Assembly: GCF_030818015.1 (NCBI RefSeq)
Contig: NZ_JAUSZX010000001.1
Span: 2,914,001-2,978,000 of the forward strand
Direction: 5' to 3'
DNA from: Arthrobacter globiformis
GTDB taxonomy: Bacteria > Actinomycetota > Actinomycetes > Actinomycetales > Micrococcaceae
Length of the DNA: 64,000 bases
The position numbers and the translations under genes were made by a program. The notes under the pieces are model-generated. The model worked only from the letters and a program-made list of their open reading frames with translations. It did no database searches and was not told the origin of the DNA. The number at the start of each line of letters is the position of its first letter. Position 1 is the stretch's first letter. Below are positions 36,498 to 45,828 of this stretch, piece after piece.

Positions 36498-39392
36498 ATG
36501 TCCACCACCACTCCGTCGCCCTCCGAACGGTACCGCGCCAGCACCGAACGGGCCGCGGAAGCAAAGACCCATCTGGGCGCATTCGCCCGCACACTGAGCT
36601 TTGAACTGGACGACTTCCAGCGGCAGGCGTGCAAGTCCCTCCAGGAAGGCCGGGGTGTACTCGTTGCTGCGCCCACTGGGGCCGGCAAGACCATCGTGGG
36701 CGAGTTCGCCGTTTACCTGGCGCTCCAGCGCGGACTGAAGGCCTTCTACACCACGCCCATCAAGGCGCTCAGCAACCAGAAATTCACCGAGCTGACGGAG
36801 AAGTACGGCGAGGAGAACGTCGGGCTCCTGACCGGAGACACCAGCATCAACGGTGATGCGCCCGTGGTGGTCATGACCACCGAGGTCCTGCGCAATATGC
36901 TGTACGCCGACTCGGACACCCTGTTCGACCTGGGCTTTGTGGTCATGGACGAGGTCCACTACCTGGCCGACCGCTTCCGCGGCGCCGTCTGGGAGGAAGT
37001 CATCATCCACCTCCCCAGCGAGGTGCAGGTCGCGTCCCTCAGTGCCACGGTCTCCAACGCGGAGGAGTTCGGCGCCTGGCTGGACACCGTCCGCGGCGAC
37101 ACCGACGTGATCGTCTCCGAACACCGTCCCGTGCCGCTCTGGCAGCACGTCATGGTGGGCCGGGACATTGTGGATCTTTTCGCCGGCGAGACCACCTTTG
37201 ACGAAATAGCCCCCGCGGGCAGCCCCGCGGCGGCCACTGCCCTGCCCCTGGCGCCTTCACCCGCCGACGCCGGCCAGCGGGGATTCGAGGTCAACCCGGA
37301 GTTGCTGACCCTCTCGAGGGCTGAAAGCCAGCTCAACTTCCAGGGCCGCTTCGGCCACGGCGGCCGGAGCCAGCGGCGGCAGCAGCGCCAGCGCTATGGT
37401 GACAAGCCCCAGCAGGAGACCCGGACCGCAGTGCGGCGGGCCAGCCGGCCGCAGGTCATTGCCAGCCTCGACCGGCAGGACCTGCTGCCTGCGATCACCT
37501 TCATCTTTTCCCGGGCCGGCTGTGACGCCGCCGTCGCCCAGTGCGTGGCATCCGGGCTGTGGCTCACGACGGAGCGGGAGCAGCGCATCATCGCCCAGCG
37601 GGTGGACGAGGCGGGCCAGGACATCCCGTCCGACGACCTTGAGGTGCTGGGCTTCTGGAACTGGCGCGACGGGCTGTTGCGCGGCATCGCGGCCCACCAT
37701 GCCGGCATGCTTCCCACGTTCAAGGAAGTGGTCGAGAAGCTTTTCGCCGACGGCCTCGTGAAGGCGGTCTTCGCCACCGAGACGCTGGCTCTCGGGGTCA
37801 ACATGCCGGCCCGTTCCGTGGTGCTGGAGAAGCTGGACAAGTTTAACGGCGAAGCCCACGTGGACATCACGGCAGGGGAGTACACCCAGCTCACCGGCAG
37901 GGCGGGCCGGCGCGGCATCGACGTCGAAGGCCATGCCGTGGTCCTGTGGCAGCCGGGTACGGACCCCGCCGCGGTAGCCGGCCTGGCCTCCCGCCGGACG
38001 TATCCGCTGAATTCCAGCTTCCAGCCCACGTACAACATGAGCATCAACCTGCTCGCCCAGTTCGGCCGGCCAAGGGCCAGGGAAATCCTGGAGTCCTCCT
38101 TCGCCCAGTTCCAGGCTGACCGGTCGGTGGTCGGGCTGGCCCGGCAGGTCCGCAGCCGCGAGGAATCACTGGCCGGCTACGCCAAGTCGATGACCTGCCA
38201 TCTGGGCGACTTCACCGAATACGCCCGGCTGCGGCGGGAACTTTCCGACGCCGAGAATTTCAGTTCGCGGAGCAAATCACGGGCCCGCAAATCGCTCAAC
38301 GAGGACTCCCTGAGCCGTCTCCTGCCCGGCGACGTTGTGGATGTCCCGGCAGGCAGGGCCCCCGGATTTGCCGTGGTGCTGAGCTCCGACCACAGCTCTC
38401 GGGAGCCTAGGCCCGCCGTGCTGACGCTGGAAAGCCAGCTGCGCCGGATCGGCGTCGATGACTTGGAGGGCCCTATTGCGCCGCTGACCCGGATCAGGAT
38501 CCCCAAGTCATTCAATGCGAAGGTTCCCAAGTCGCGGCGGGACCTGGCCTCATCCGTCCGGAACGCACTGCGGGAGAACCGGCCGCCGGCCAGGGGAAGC
38601 AGCCGCAACAATGACTTCGGGCTTGGCACCGCCCTGCAGAACCAGGAAAGGAAGATCGCCGACCTGCGGCGTGCCTTGCGGGCCCACCCATGCCACGGCT
38701 GCAGCGAACGCGAGGACCACGCCAGGTGGTCTGAACGCTGGTGGAAGCTGCGCAAGGAAACCGACGGTCTGGTCCGCCAGATCCAGGGGCGCACCAACAC
38801 CATCGCCAAGACGTTCGACCGGGTTTGCGATGTCCTGTCGGCCTACGGATACCTCGAGTCCACCGAGGACGGGCAGCACCGCATCAGCACCGACGGCCAG
38901 CGGCTGCGCCGGATTTACGGCGAAAAGGACCTCCTGATTTCGCAGGCCCTGCGGCAGGGCGCCTTCGATGACCTCGACGCGGTGGAGGTGGCTGCGTTCG
39001 CCAGCGTGCTGGTGTACCAGGCGAAGCGTGAGGACCGCGGCCTGCGGCCCCGCATGCCCAGCGTCTCCCTGGAGACCGCCGTGGATATCGTGGTCCGCGA
39101 GTGGTCTGCGCTCGAGGACGTGGAGGAACAGAACAAGCTTCCGCTCACCGGCGAGCCGGAGCTGGGACTGATCTGGCCCATGTACAAGTGGGCCCGCGGC
39201 CGGCATCTGCAGGAAGTGCTCAACGGCACCGACCTCGCCGCCGGCGACTTCGTCCGGTGGGTGAAACAGGTGATCGACCTGCTGGACCAGCTGGCCAAGA
39301 TTCCCGGCCTGGACCCCCGGCTGGCCCGGCTCTGCGCCGAGGCCATCCGGCTCATCAGGCGGGGCGTCGTCGCCTACTCCACTGTGGGCTGA
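36498..39392 (+). CDS. helY: HelY/Mtr4-type DEVH-box helicase
   Basis: The 964-residue superfamily 2 helicase has all core motifs: Q-type FQRQACKSL, Walker A AAPTGAGKT near residue 56, TTPIKALSNQK, the DEVH box in VVMDEVHYLADRFRG, SLSATVSN, and in the second RecA domain AHHAGMLP, VFATETLALGVNMPA and TGRAGRRG. A long C-terminal part resembles the arch/helical domain of Mtr4/Ski2 RNA helicases. The role is probably RNA processing or decay. TAGGCT ends 6 nt before the ATG, so the mRNA is probably leaderless. It follows tatC, as is usual in actinobacteria. Confidence 0.93.
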   Translation: MSTTTPSPSERYRASTERAAEAKTHLGAFARTLSFELDDFQRQACKSLQEGRGVLVAAPTGAGKTIVGEFAVYLALQRGLKAFYTTPIKALSNQKFTELTEKYGEENVGLLTGDTSINGDAPVVVMTTEVLRNMLYADSDTLFDLGFVVMDEVHYLADRFRGAVWEEVIIHLPSEVQVASLSATVSNAEEFGAWLDTVRGDTDVIVSEHRPVPLWQHVMVGRDIVDLFAGETTFDEIAPAGSPAAATALPLAPSPADAGQRGFEVNPELLTLSRAESQLNFQGRFGHGGRSQRRQQRQRYGDKPQQETRTAVRRASRPQVIASLDRQDLLPAITFIFSRAGCDAAVAQCVASGLWLTTEREQRIIAQRVDEAGQDIPSDDLEVLGFWNWRDGLLRGIAAHHAGMLPTFKEVVEKLFADGLVKAVFATETLALGVNMPARSVVLEKLDKFNGEAHVDITAGEYTQLTGRAGRRGIDVEGHAVVLWQPGTDPAAVAGLASRRTYPLNSSFQPTYNMSINLLAQFGRPRAREILESSFAQFQADRSVVGLARQVRSREESLAGYAKSMTCHLGDFTEYARLRRELSDAENFSSRSKSRARKSLNEDSLSRLLPGDVVDVPAGRAPGFAVVLSSDHSSREPRPAVLTLESQLRRIGVDDLEGPIAPLTRIRIPKSFNAKVPKSRRDLASSVRNALRENRPPARGSSRNNDFGLGTALQNQERKIADLRRALRAHPCHGCSEREDHARWSERWWKLRKETDGLVRQIQGRTNTIAKTFDRVCDVLSAYGYLESTEDGQHRISTDGQRLRRIYGEKDLLISQALRQGAFDDLDAVEVAAFASVLVYQAKREDRGLRPRMPSVSLETAVDIVVREWSALEDVEEQNKLPLTGEPELGLIWPMYKWARGRHLQEVLNGTDLAAGDFVRWVKQVIDLLDQLAKIPGLDPRLARLCAEAIRLIRRGVVAYSTVG

Positions 39393-39475
39393 ATGCCAGC
39401 ACTCCAGGCCCCCCACGTCCGCACTAAACACTGCCGTCCCCAACACCCCGTTAGAACACCCCAAGGAGCGCCTCC

Positions 39476-41137
39476 ATGGCCGATGCCCCCGCCCGCCCGC
39501 AGGAAGGGACCGGACCGTCAAAGGTCACGCTGTACCGCAACGGTTCCGTCTACACCGCGGCTGATCCCTTCGCCACGGCAGTGCTGGTGGACGGCGACAC
39601 TATCGCGTGGGTCGGCTCGGAACAGGCGGCCACCTCGATCGCCGACAGCTCCATGGACATCGTCGATCTCCGCGGCGCCCTTGTTGCTCCTGGTTTTGTC
39701 GATTCCCACGCCCACCTGACCGAGACCGGCATTGCGCTCGACTCACTGCAGCTGGGCGGTGTGCGGTCGGCACGCGAGCTGCTGGACGCCGTTGCGGCCT
39801 CGGGCGGGGAAGGCGCCGTGCTGGGTCATGGCTGGGATGAGTCGCTCTGGGACGATCCCACGCTCCCGGACGCCGGAGAGCTGGAGCGGGCTGCCGCTGG
39901 CCGTCCCGTGTATCTTTCCCGGGTTGATGTGCATTCGGCCCTCGTCTCCCCGTCACTCGTTGCCAGTGCCGGGCTGGCGGAGCTGGACGGCTACGCGCCG
40001 GGCGGCCACGTCAGGCGCCAGGCCCACACTGCCGCCCGGCAGGCCACCCGCCGCCTGTCCTCCGGTGCGCTGCAGGACTACCAGCGGCGTGCCCTGGACG
40101 AGGCTGCGGCCAACGGGTATGTGGCACTGGCCGAGATGGGTGCACCAAGAATCAGCAGCGTCGACGACCTGCGGCTAGCCGCTGGATGGAACGACGCAGC
40201 AGGCTCCCACCCGGCGCCCGAAGTACTGCCGTATTGGGGACAACTGACGCCGACGGTGGCCGACGGGGAGGCGCTCCTTGCAGAGCTTGGCGTCCGGGTC
40301 CGTGGATTTGCCGGGGACCTGAACATCGACGGGTCAATCGGCTCCCGCACGGCGTCCCTGCGGGAACCCTACGCGGACGCACCCGAGGAGACAGGGACGA
40401 CGTACCTGTCGGTGGCTGATGCGGCCGCGCACCTGGCTGCGTGCTCCCTCCTAGGTATCCAGGGCGGATTCCACGTCATTGGCGACGCCGGCCTCGATGC
40501 AGCCCTGCAGGCCCTCGAGGAAGCAGCCGCTGAAGTGGGGGAGCAGCGGGTCCGGGCGGCCGGGCACCGCTTCGAGCACGTTGAAATGGCCGACGCCGAC
40601 GCCATCGCCCGCCTGGCGAAGTACTCGGTGACGGTCAGCGCGCAGCCCGCCTTCGACGCCGCGTGGGGCGGCCAGGGCCGGCTCTACGAGCGTCGCCTCG
40701 GATCCCGCAGCCAGGGCATGAACCCGTTCGCCTCGTTCTATTCAGCCGGCGTCCCCATTTGTTTCGGCAGCGACACCCCGGTGACGCCGCTCCGTCCCTG
40801 GTCCAGCGTACGGGCGTGCCTTGAGCACCACGACGCAGGCCAGCGGGTCTCCGCCCGGGCGGCCTTCCTCGGCCACACGCGGGCCGGCTGGCGCGCCGCC
40901 CGCTACGAGAACCCCATGGCGGGCCAACTGGTACCGGGCGCACCGGCAACCTTCGCCGTCTGGGAAGTGGATGAGCTCATGATCCAGGTGGCCGACAACA
41001 GGGTCCAGTCCTGGAGCACGGATCCCCGCGCCCGCACGCCGCTGCTGCCCGCACTGGACACCGGCACGGATCCCCGGTGCCTGCAGACCGTGCGGAACGG
41101 GCTGGAACTGTTCTCCGCCGACGCCCTCCGGGCCTGA
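39476..41137 (+). CDS. YtcJ-like amidohydrolase
   Basis: The 553-residue protein belongs to the amidohydrolase-3 branch of metal-dependent hydrolases. It contains the N-terminal composite-domain strand (LYRNGSVYTAADPFATAVLVDGD), the metal motif GFVDSHAHLTETG, GFHVIGDAGLDAAL, AAGHRFEHVEMAD and the C-terminal FGSDTPVTPLRPW with the last metal ligand. Substrates in this branch are mostly unknown. The ATG follows CAAGGAGCG. It may be read through from helY 83 bp upstream. Confidence 0.85.
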   Translation: MADAPARPQEGTGPSKVTLYRNGSVYTAADPFATAVLVDGDTIAWVGSEQAATSIADSSMDIVDLRGALVAPGFVDSHAHLTETGIALDSLQLGGVRSARELLDAVAASGGEGAVLGHGWDESLWDDPTLPDAGELERAAAGRPVYLSRVDVHSALVSPSLVASAGLAELDGYAPGGHVRRQAHTAARQATRRLSSGALQDYQRRALDEAAANGYVALAEMGAPRISSVDDLRLAAGWNDAAGSHPAPEVLPYWGQLTPTVADGEALLAELGVRVRGFAGDLNIDGSIGSRTASLREPYADAPEETGTTYLSVADAAAHLAACSLLGIQGGFHVIGDAGLDAALQALEEAAAEVGEQRVRAAGHRFEHVEMADADAIARLAKYSVTVSAQPAFDAAWGGQGRLYERRLGSRSQGMNPFASFYSAGVPICFGSDTPVTPLRPWSSVRACLEHHDAGQRVSARAAFLGHTRAGWRAARYENPMAGQLVPGAPATFAVWEVDELMIQVADNRVQSWSTDPRARTPLLPALDTGTDPRCLQTVRNGLELFSADALRA

Positions 41138-41420
41138 TTTGGACGGGCTTAATTCGGCTTAATTCGGCGACACATAGCGCCCGGCCGTGCCGTGATTCCC
41201 TCCCGGAAAAGGGCTCTGAGCTGCGGCGATACGTGAACGGGCAGGTCAGGGGGCTGTTGACAGCCCCCAGCCAGTCCGTAGCATTGAGCTTCCGGGGCGG
41301 GTCCAAAGCGCAGCAGAAAACAGTTCCTCCATCCGCTTATCGCGGCATCAGGAACTGGCCCGTAGCGCATGGACCCGCCCGTGGCGGAGACCGGAGTCCT
41401 CACCACCCCGTGCTGCCAGA

Positions 41421-41497
41421 CAAGCGCGAACGGACACTTGAGCCCGCAGATCCCGCCCCTGCCGCTGGGCGGCAAGCGCGAACGGACACTTGAGCCC
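41421..41497. repeat. Two direct copies of the GCGCGAACGGACACTTG repeat
   Basis: The 25-bp sequence beginning CAAGCGCGAACGGACACTTG and ending AGCCC occurs at 41421-41445 and 41473-41497. The same 17-bp core appears twice more, as an inverted pair, at 55269-55332. It is therefore a dispersed intergenic repeat of this genome. Confidence 0.9.
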
Positions 41498-41554
41498 CAT
41501 CGCCTGCTGCGTGGACAGAAAAGCTGCGCGGACGGAAGCGCTCTGCGGGGCCCG

Positions 41555-41560
41555 TATAAT
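41555..41560 (+). promoter_or_regulatory. Consensus -10 box for the mannosyltransferase gene
   Basis: TATAAT preceded by GCCCG and followed by GGGG. Transcription would begin near 41567 and give a leader of about 70 nt that contains a hairpin before the ribosome site AGGAAAGG. No good -35 hexamer is visible 17 bp upstream. Confidence 0.55.
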
Positions 41561-41639
41561 GGGGAGTTGCGCTTTACGAGCCGGCGTTCCCGCCGGGCTC
41601 CCCGCGTGCTGACCGCTCCCATCCAGGAAAGGCCTCCCT

Positions 41640-42377
41640 GTGCGTGTCCTCACCATCATCCCCACCTACAACGAGCTGGAGTCGCTTCCCAAGACTCTCG
41701 GACGCCTGCGGGCCGCCGTGCCGGCTTCCGACGTCCTCGTTGTGGACGACAACAGCCCGGACGGCACCGGGCAGCTGGCGGACAGCATCGCTGCCGGGGA
41801 CAACCAGGTCCACGTCCTGCACCGGAAGGGCAAGGAAGGCCTGGGCGCGGCCTACATCGCGGGCTTCAAGTGGGGACTGGAGGCCGGCTACGACGTCCTG
41901 GTGGAGATGGACGCCGACGGCTCGCACCAGCCCGAACAGCTGCCCTCCCTGCTTGAGGCTGTGGACCAAGGCGCAGACCTCGCCATGGGTTCCCGCTGGG
42001 TGAAGGGCGGAAGCGTCGTGAACTGGCCCCTGTACCGCCAGGCTATTTCCCGGACCGGCAGCACGTACGCGCGCATCATGCTCGGCCTCAAGATCAAGGA
42101 CGTGACGGGCGGTTACCGCGCGTTCCGACGCACCACGCTGGAGAAGCTGAACCTGGACCAGGTCGATTCCGTCGGTTACGGCTTCCAGGTGGACCTGGCA
42201 TGGCGCGTCGCGAAGATGGGCCTGAACATCGTGGAGCGGCCCATCACTTTCGTGGAGCGGGAACTCGGGGCTTCCAAGATGAGCGGCAACATCGTGGTTG
42301 AGGCCATGGTCAACGTGACGAAGTGGGGCTTGACCGCCCGCTGGAGGAAGCTGACGGGCAGGAGCCCGCGCGACTAG
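41640..42377 (+). CDS. Polyprenol monophosphomannose synthase (GT2)
   Basis: The 245-residue glycosyltransferase moves mannose from GDP-mannose to polyprenyl phosphate, the donor for lipoglycan and glycoprotein mannosylation at the outer face of the membrane. It shows [30 protein letters not shown], the metal-binding [13 protein letters not shown], and the C-terminal [16 protein letters not shown] region typical of Dpm1/Ppm1 catalytic domains. No membrane or Lnt-like domain is fused to it. The start is GTG behind AGGAAAGG. An 18-bp tandem duplication follows the stop. Confidence 0.9.
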   Translation: MRVLTIIPTYNELESLPKTLGRLRAAVPASDVLVVDDNSPDGTGQLADSIAAGDNQVHVLHRKGKEGLGAAYIAGFKWGLEAGYDVLVEMDADGSHQPEQLPSLLEAVDQGADLAMGSRWVKGGSVVNWPLYRQAISRTGSTYARIMLGLKIKDVTGGYRAFRRTTLEKLNLDQVDSVGYGFQVDLAWRVAKMGLNIVERPITFVERELGASKMSGNIVVEAMVNVTKWGLTARWRKLTGRSPRD

Positions 42378-42422
42378 CTGGTTCAAAGAGCCTAGCTGGC
42401 ACAAAGAGCCAGGCTGGCACAC

Positions 42423-42470
42423 AAAAGGCCGGACCGGCTGCATCCATGGATGCAGCCGGTCCGGCCTTTT
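42423..42470. terminator. Strong bidirectional terminator between ppm-like gene and rbpA
   Basis: A near-perfect palindrome with arms AAAAGGCCGGACCGGCTGC and its complement, loop around CATCCATGGATG, is flanked by A-run on one side and TTTT on the other. It can end both convergent transcripts. Confidence 0.92.
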
Positions 42471-42502
42471 GGCTGTAGCGCCTGCCTGCTAGCTAGCAGC
42501 GG

Positions 42503-42850
42503 CTAGGCTGAACGCCGTTCGCCGCGACGCTCGCGCAGGATGGTGAGGCGGTCTTCGAGGATCTGCTCCAGCTCGGGAAGCGAGCGGCGCTCCAGCAGCA
42601 TGTCCCAGTGCGTACGGACTGCCTTTTCATTGCTGGTGTCCGGGCGTTCGCCATCAACGAGCAGCGCTTCCTTGCCGGTCTTGGAAACCCAGACAGGGGG
42701 AATTTCGGCTTCGGAGGAAAAGGTTACAAAAACCTGTTCGCCGTCCTCGCACCGGTACTCAACCCGCTGACGCGGAGCCGGCTCCACGCCGGATTCGGTC
42801 TCCATGCTTTGGGCGCCAAGACGCATGCCCCGCAGGCTGCGATCGCTCAT
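42503..42850 (-). CDS. rbpA: RNA polymerase-binding protein RbpA
   Basis: The 115-residue actinobacterial transcription factor binds sigma-A/HrdB-type sigma and RNA polymerase and stabilises the open complex. It has the disordered N-terminus with SLRGMRLGAQSMETE, the core VEYRCEDGEQVFVTFSSEAEIPP (lacking the zinc-binding Cys set of some homologues), and the C-terminal sigma-interacting helix THWDMLLERRSLPELEQILEDRL. Its promoter region, about 165-190 bp upstream, has both a sigma-A-like and a sigma-R-like element. Confidence 0.95.
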   Translation of the reverse strand: MSDRSLRGMRLGAQSMETESGVEPAPRQRVEYRCEDGEQVFVTFSSEAEIPPVWVSKTGKEALLVDGERPDTSNEKAVRTHWDMLLERRSLPELEQILEDRLTILRERRGERRSA

Positions 42851-43012
42851 GATTTCTCCCTCTAATCGGTTCGCGGAGCGGACTCCGCGCTAGTCGGAAG
42901 CCCTGGTAAGGGTGCCTCCGGACTACGGTGTGGTTCACGTAGCATCACTAGGTGAAACGCTTCGCCAAGCATTGTTGTTCCGCACGGACTGATCCGGCCG
43001 GACAAATATCCC

Positions 43013-43041
43013 ATTATACGGATTCCAACGGGGTGCGGCAA
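43013..43041 (-). promoter_or_regulatory. rbpA promoter with overlapping sigma-A and sigma-R-like elements
   Basis: On the minus strand TTGCCG (43036-43041) and TATAAT (43013-43018) are separated by exactly 17 bp. Overlapping them, GGAAT is followed after exactly 18 bp by GTC, close to the GGAAT-N18-GTT pattern of thiol-stress sigma-R promoters. The rbpA leader would be about 155 nt. Confidence 0.6.
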
Positions 43042-43090
43042 TCCGACGGCACAGCAATCCTGCAGGCTGCAGCAACCCAGCCGGGTGCAC

Positions 43091-43136
43091 AAGAAAACGG
43101 GAGGCAGGCCGCTGCGGCCCGCCTCCCGTTTTCTTT
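43091..43136. terminator. Terminator downstream of the SPFH gene
   Basis: A 14-bp outer stem (AGAAAACGGGAGGC / GCCTCCCGTTTTCT) and an inner GGCCG-CTG-CGGCC hairpin lie just past the SPFH stop codon; on the minus strand the stem ends in a TTTTC run. Confidence 0.88.
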
Positions 43137-43147
43137 GCCTTGTAACG

Positions 43148-44113
43148 CTAGGACTGGGTCCGGGCCGCTGCCCCGCCGGTCTGACCGCCGTCCGGGCCCC
43201 CGAACAGGTCGCCGGAGCGGGGATCAGGGTTGGTTCCGCCCAATGCGCTGCCAATGCCTTTCAGTGCCTCGCCGACTTCACTGGGAATGATCCACAGCTT
43301 GTTGGAGGAGCCGTCGGCGAGCTTCGGCAGGGTCTGCAGGTACTGGTAGGCCAGCAGCTTCTGGTCCGGGTTGCCCTTGTGGATGGCGTCGAACACCTTC
43401 TGGATGGCCTGCGCCTCACCGTCTGCGCGCAGGATGGCAGCCTTCGCGTCACCCTCGGCCTTGAGGATGGCGGCCTGCCGCTGCCCTTCAGCAGTCAGGA
43501 TGGCGGACTGCTTGGTTCCCTCGGCGGTCAGGATGGCAGCGCGGCGGTCACGTTCTGCCCTCATCTGCTTCTCCATCGAATCCTGGATGGAGTGCGGCGG
43601 GTCGATGGCCTTCAGCTCCACCCGGGAGACGCGGATACCCCACCGGCCAGTGGCTTCATCCAGGACACCGCGCAGCTGGCCGTTGATCTGGTCGCGGGAA
43701 GTGAGCGCCTCTTCCAGGTTCAGGCCGCCCACCACGTTACGGAGGGTGGTGGTGGTCAGCTGCTCCACGGCCTGGATGTAGTTGGCGATCTCATAGGTGG
43801 CGGCGCGCGGATCGGTGACCTGGAAGTAGACCACGGTGTCGATGGACACCACGAGGTTGTCCTCGGTGATCACGGGCTGCGGCGGGAAGGAGACCACCTG
43901 CTCGCGCAGGTCCAGCAGCGGCAGGAGCCGGTCAACAAAGGGGATGAGGAGCGTCAGGCCGGGATTAAGCGTGCGCTGGTACTTCCCCAGCCGTTCGACG
44001 ACGCCGGCCCGGGCCTGGGGCACGATCCGCACCGAGCGGACCAGCACGATGATGACGAAAATGATCAGAACCACCATCACGAACGTGAGTGCGATTCCTC
44101 CAGGGCTATCCAT
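43148..44113 (-). CDS. SPFH/stomatin-like membrane protein
   Basis: The 321-residue protein has an N-terminal membrane helix (IALTFVMVVLIIFVIIVLV), the SPFH/band-7 domain (VPQARAGVVERLGKYQRTLNPGL through WGIRVSRVELKAIDPP) and a coiled-coil region of repeats (ILTAEGTKQSAILTAEGQRQAAILKAEGDAKAAI). SPFH proteins form large ring oligomers and organise membrane microdomains or protease complexes. The NfeD gene lies 104 bp upstream on the same strand, the classical partner. Its Gly/Gln-rich tail is variable. Confidence 0.92.
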   Translation of the reverse strand: MDSPGGIALTFVMVVLIIFVIIVLVRSVRIVPQARAGVVERLGKYQRTLNPGLTLLIPFVDRLLPLLDLREQVVSFPPQPVITEDNLVVSIDTVVYFQVTDPRAATYEIANYIQAVEQLTTTTLRNVVGGLNLEEALTSRDQINGQLRGVLDEATGRWGIRVSRVELKAIDPPHSIQDSMEKQMRAERDRRAAILTAEGTKQSAILTAEGQRQAAILKAEGDAKAAILRADGEAQAIQKVFDAIHKGNPDQKLLAYQYLQTLPKLADGSSNKLWIIPSEVGEALKGIGSALGGTNPDPRSGDLFGGPDGGQTGGAAARTQS

Positions 44114-44217
44114 ACTTCTCCTTTGTCCCCAACTTTCAGTGAAGCTCTAACCTGGCGAAAACTCGCCGCAATCTGCTGCTCCGCCGCGGCGGGAGCAGAA
44201 ACCCATGGGGGAGCCGC

Positions 44218-44679
44218 CTACTGGACGGCGGTCTCAGCCTGAGGTGAGACGACCGCCGTCGCACCTTCAATGGCCGAGACGATCACGCGCTGGCCTTCGG
44301 GAAGGACGCCGGACTGCGAGCGGGCGCTCCAGATGTCGCCGCCGATCTTCACTCGTCCGCCGGTGGCCGTTACCGCCTCCAGGACGAGCGCTGATTCGCC
44401 GATCAGGCGGTCGATGTTGGTGCGCTGTTCCGGCGGGCCCTTGTGCAGGTGCTTGAGTGTCACCGGGCGGACGAACGCAATCATGAGCAGCGAGACGACG
44501 CAGAACACCACGATCTGAAGCCAGAGGTCAGCGCCGGCAAAGTCGGCCACCAGGCCGGCAAGGGCACCTCCGCCCAGCATGATGAAAAACAGATCAAGGG
44601 TCAGCATCTCCACGGCGGCGAACACCAGGAAGAGGGTGAGCCACAGTGCCCACCAGTTTTGGCCAAGCCATTCCAACAT
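44218..44679 (-). CDS. NfeD-like membrane protein
   Basis: The 153-residue protein has two to three membrane helices (WALWLTLFLVFAAVEMLTL, FIMLGGGALAGLVADFAG, LQIVVFCVVSLLMIAFV) and a C-terminal OB-fold (LIGESALVLEAVTATGGRVKIGGDIWSARS). It is the short form without the ClpP-like protease domain. NfeD proteins are partners of SPFH proteins, and the pair is conserved here. Function is probably membrane-domain quality control. Confidence 0.9.
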   Translation of the reverse strand: MLEWLGQNWWALWLTLFLVFAAVEMLTLDLFFIMLGGGALAGLVADFAGADLWLQIVVFCVVSLLMIAFVRPVTLKHLHKGPPEQRTNIDRLIGESALVLEAVTATGGRVKIGGDIWSARSQSGVLPEGQRVIVSAIEGATAVVSPQAETAVQ

Positions 44680-44800
44680 CGCGTTCCCCCTTGATCCCGA
44701 GGGCTGCGGGGCAGACCCTCAGTAACTTTCTTCCATCGTAGACCGAAGCAGGAGCGCCCGGCAGGGGAACGGCGGGCAGCGCAGGAACGTGGCCAAGCCG

Positions 44801-45754
44801 TTATGGAGCGGGAATTTCCGCCGGGACGAAGATGCTGATCCGGAACCGCGCGGAGACCCTGGTTGTTGGCGGGAGGCCAACGAGCCGTTCGGTCAGTGTG
44901 ACGCGGTCCGTGTGGTGGCCGGCGGGACCCATAAGCGCAAGGTTGGTCACGTCCACGGGCGACAGCGACAGCTCCACGTCAATGTCCTGCGTCGACAGCG
45001 GCGAGAAGCGGCCTGCGAGCGCCTCGCCCAAGCGCTCGTCTTTGTCAGGGTCGATGCCCAGCATTCCCGCCTGGCCGACAATTTCCCCGAGGTGGCCGGC
45101 GCGCGGTGTCACCACGATGAGCCTGCCTGAGGGTTTGAGGACGCGGGCGAACTCGGCAGCGTTGCGGGGCGCGAACACCACGGTGACGACGTCGACGGCG
45201 GCATCAGGCAGGGGCAGCGGCTGCCAGACGTCACCCACCAGATTGATGGCTTCAGGATTGAGTTTGGCGGCGCGGCGCAGGGCGAACTTGGAGATGTCCA
45301 GCCCGACCGCGGCCACGCCGCCGGTGCCGTCCACCGGGGCGACGGCGGCCGCGGATTCCCTGTTCTTCAAGTCATCGTCGCTGTCCAGATGATCGTCGCT
45401 GTCCAGATAATCAAGAATCGCGCGCAGGTAGTGTCCGGTTCCCGTGCCGGAATCAAGGACAGCCGGGGCTGGCCCGTTCAGGGCCGGCCGGGCTGCCTCG
45501 GCCAGCGCGTCGGCCAAGGGCCGGTAGTGACCGGCATCGAGGAAGGCTGCCCGTGCCGCAACCATCTCCGCGGTGTCCGATTCGAAGGCGGTTCCCTTGC
45601 CCACCAGCAGGTTGAAGTACCCCTGCCGGGCGGCGTCGAAGCTATGGCGCTCCGGGCACGCCAGCGCGCGGACCCTGCCGTTGCCGCCGTCGTGGACGGG
45701 CTGGAGTTCCTGGCGGCAGACGGGACAAAGCAGAACGGGCAGGCGCGAGAGCAT
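44801..45754 (-). CDS. RlmA-type 23S rRNA (guanine) methyltransferase
   Basis: The 317-residue SAM-dependent enzyme has the RlmA/TlrB zinc finger (LCPVCRQEL, ALACPERHSFD) followed by YFNLLVG, and a Rossmann domain with LDSGTGTGHYLRAIL and GLDISKFALRRAAK. Enzymes of this family methylate G745 or G748 of 23S rRNA, the latter giving tylosin-type macrolide resistance; which one applies here cannot be read. An acidic insertion (LDSDDHLDSDDDLK) comes from an 18-bp tandem duplication near 45374-45408. The ATG is 7 nt after TAGGAT: a leaderless-type start. Confidence 0.85.
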   Translation of the reverse strand: MLSRLPVLLCPVCRQELQPVHDGGNGRVRALACPERHSFDAARQGYFNLLVGKGTAFESDTAEMVAARAAFLDAGHYRPLADALAEAARPALNGPAPAVLDSGTGTGHYLRAILDYLDSDDHLDSDDDLKNRESAAAVAPVDGTGGVAAVGLDISKFALRRAAKLNPEAINLVGDVWQPLPLPDAAVDVVTVVFAPRNAAEFARVLKPSGRLIVVTPRAGHLGEIVGQAGMLGIDPDKDERLGEALAGRFSPLSTQDIDVELSLSPVDVTNLALMGPAGHHTDRVTLTERLVGLPPTTRVSARFRISIFVPAEIPAP

Positions 45755-45828
45755 GAGGACAATCCTAGGGCAGGTGTTTTCGGCGGTTGCCGTTCCGTGC
45801 CCTTTCCCGACCCGCTAGGCTCACGTGG

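Larger units (their letters stand above)
41138..41639. other. Intergenic region with repeats and the ppm promoter
   Basis: About 500 bp without a gene. It holds a 10-bp tandem duplication (CTTAATTCGG, 41148-41167), two copies of a 25-bp repeat (41421-41497) and, at 41555-41560, a perfect TATAAT. The leader after it contains a hairpin (GAGCCGGCG...CGCCGGGCTC). Frames crossing the region lack starts with ribosome sites and look non-coding. Confidence 0.55.

Noticed and set aside
41369..41956. 195-residue reading across the repeats and into the mannosyltransferase gene
   Set aside because: It is in the wrong frame relative to a clearly identified gene and includes intergenic repeats.
42952..43290. 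112-residue reading in front of rbpA
   Set aside because: It runs through the rbpA promoter, a terminator and the end of the SPFH gene; composition is not coding-like.
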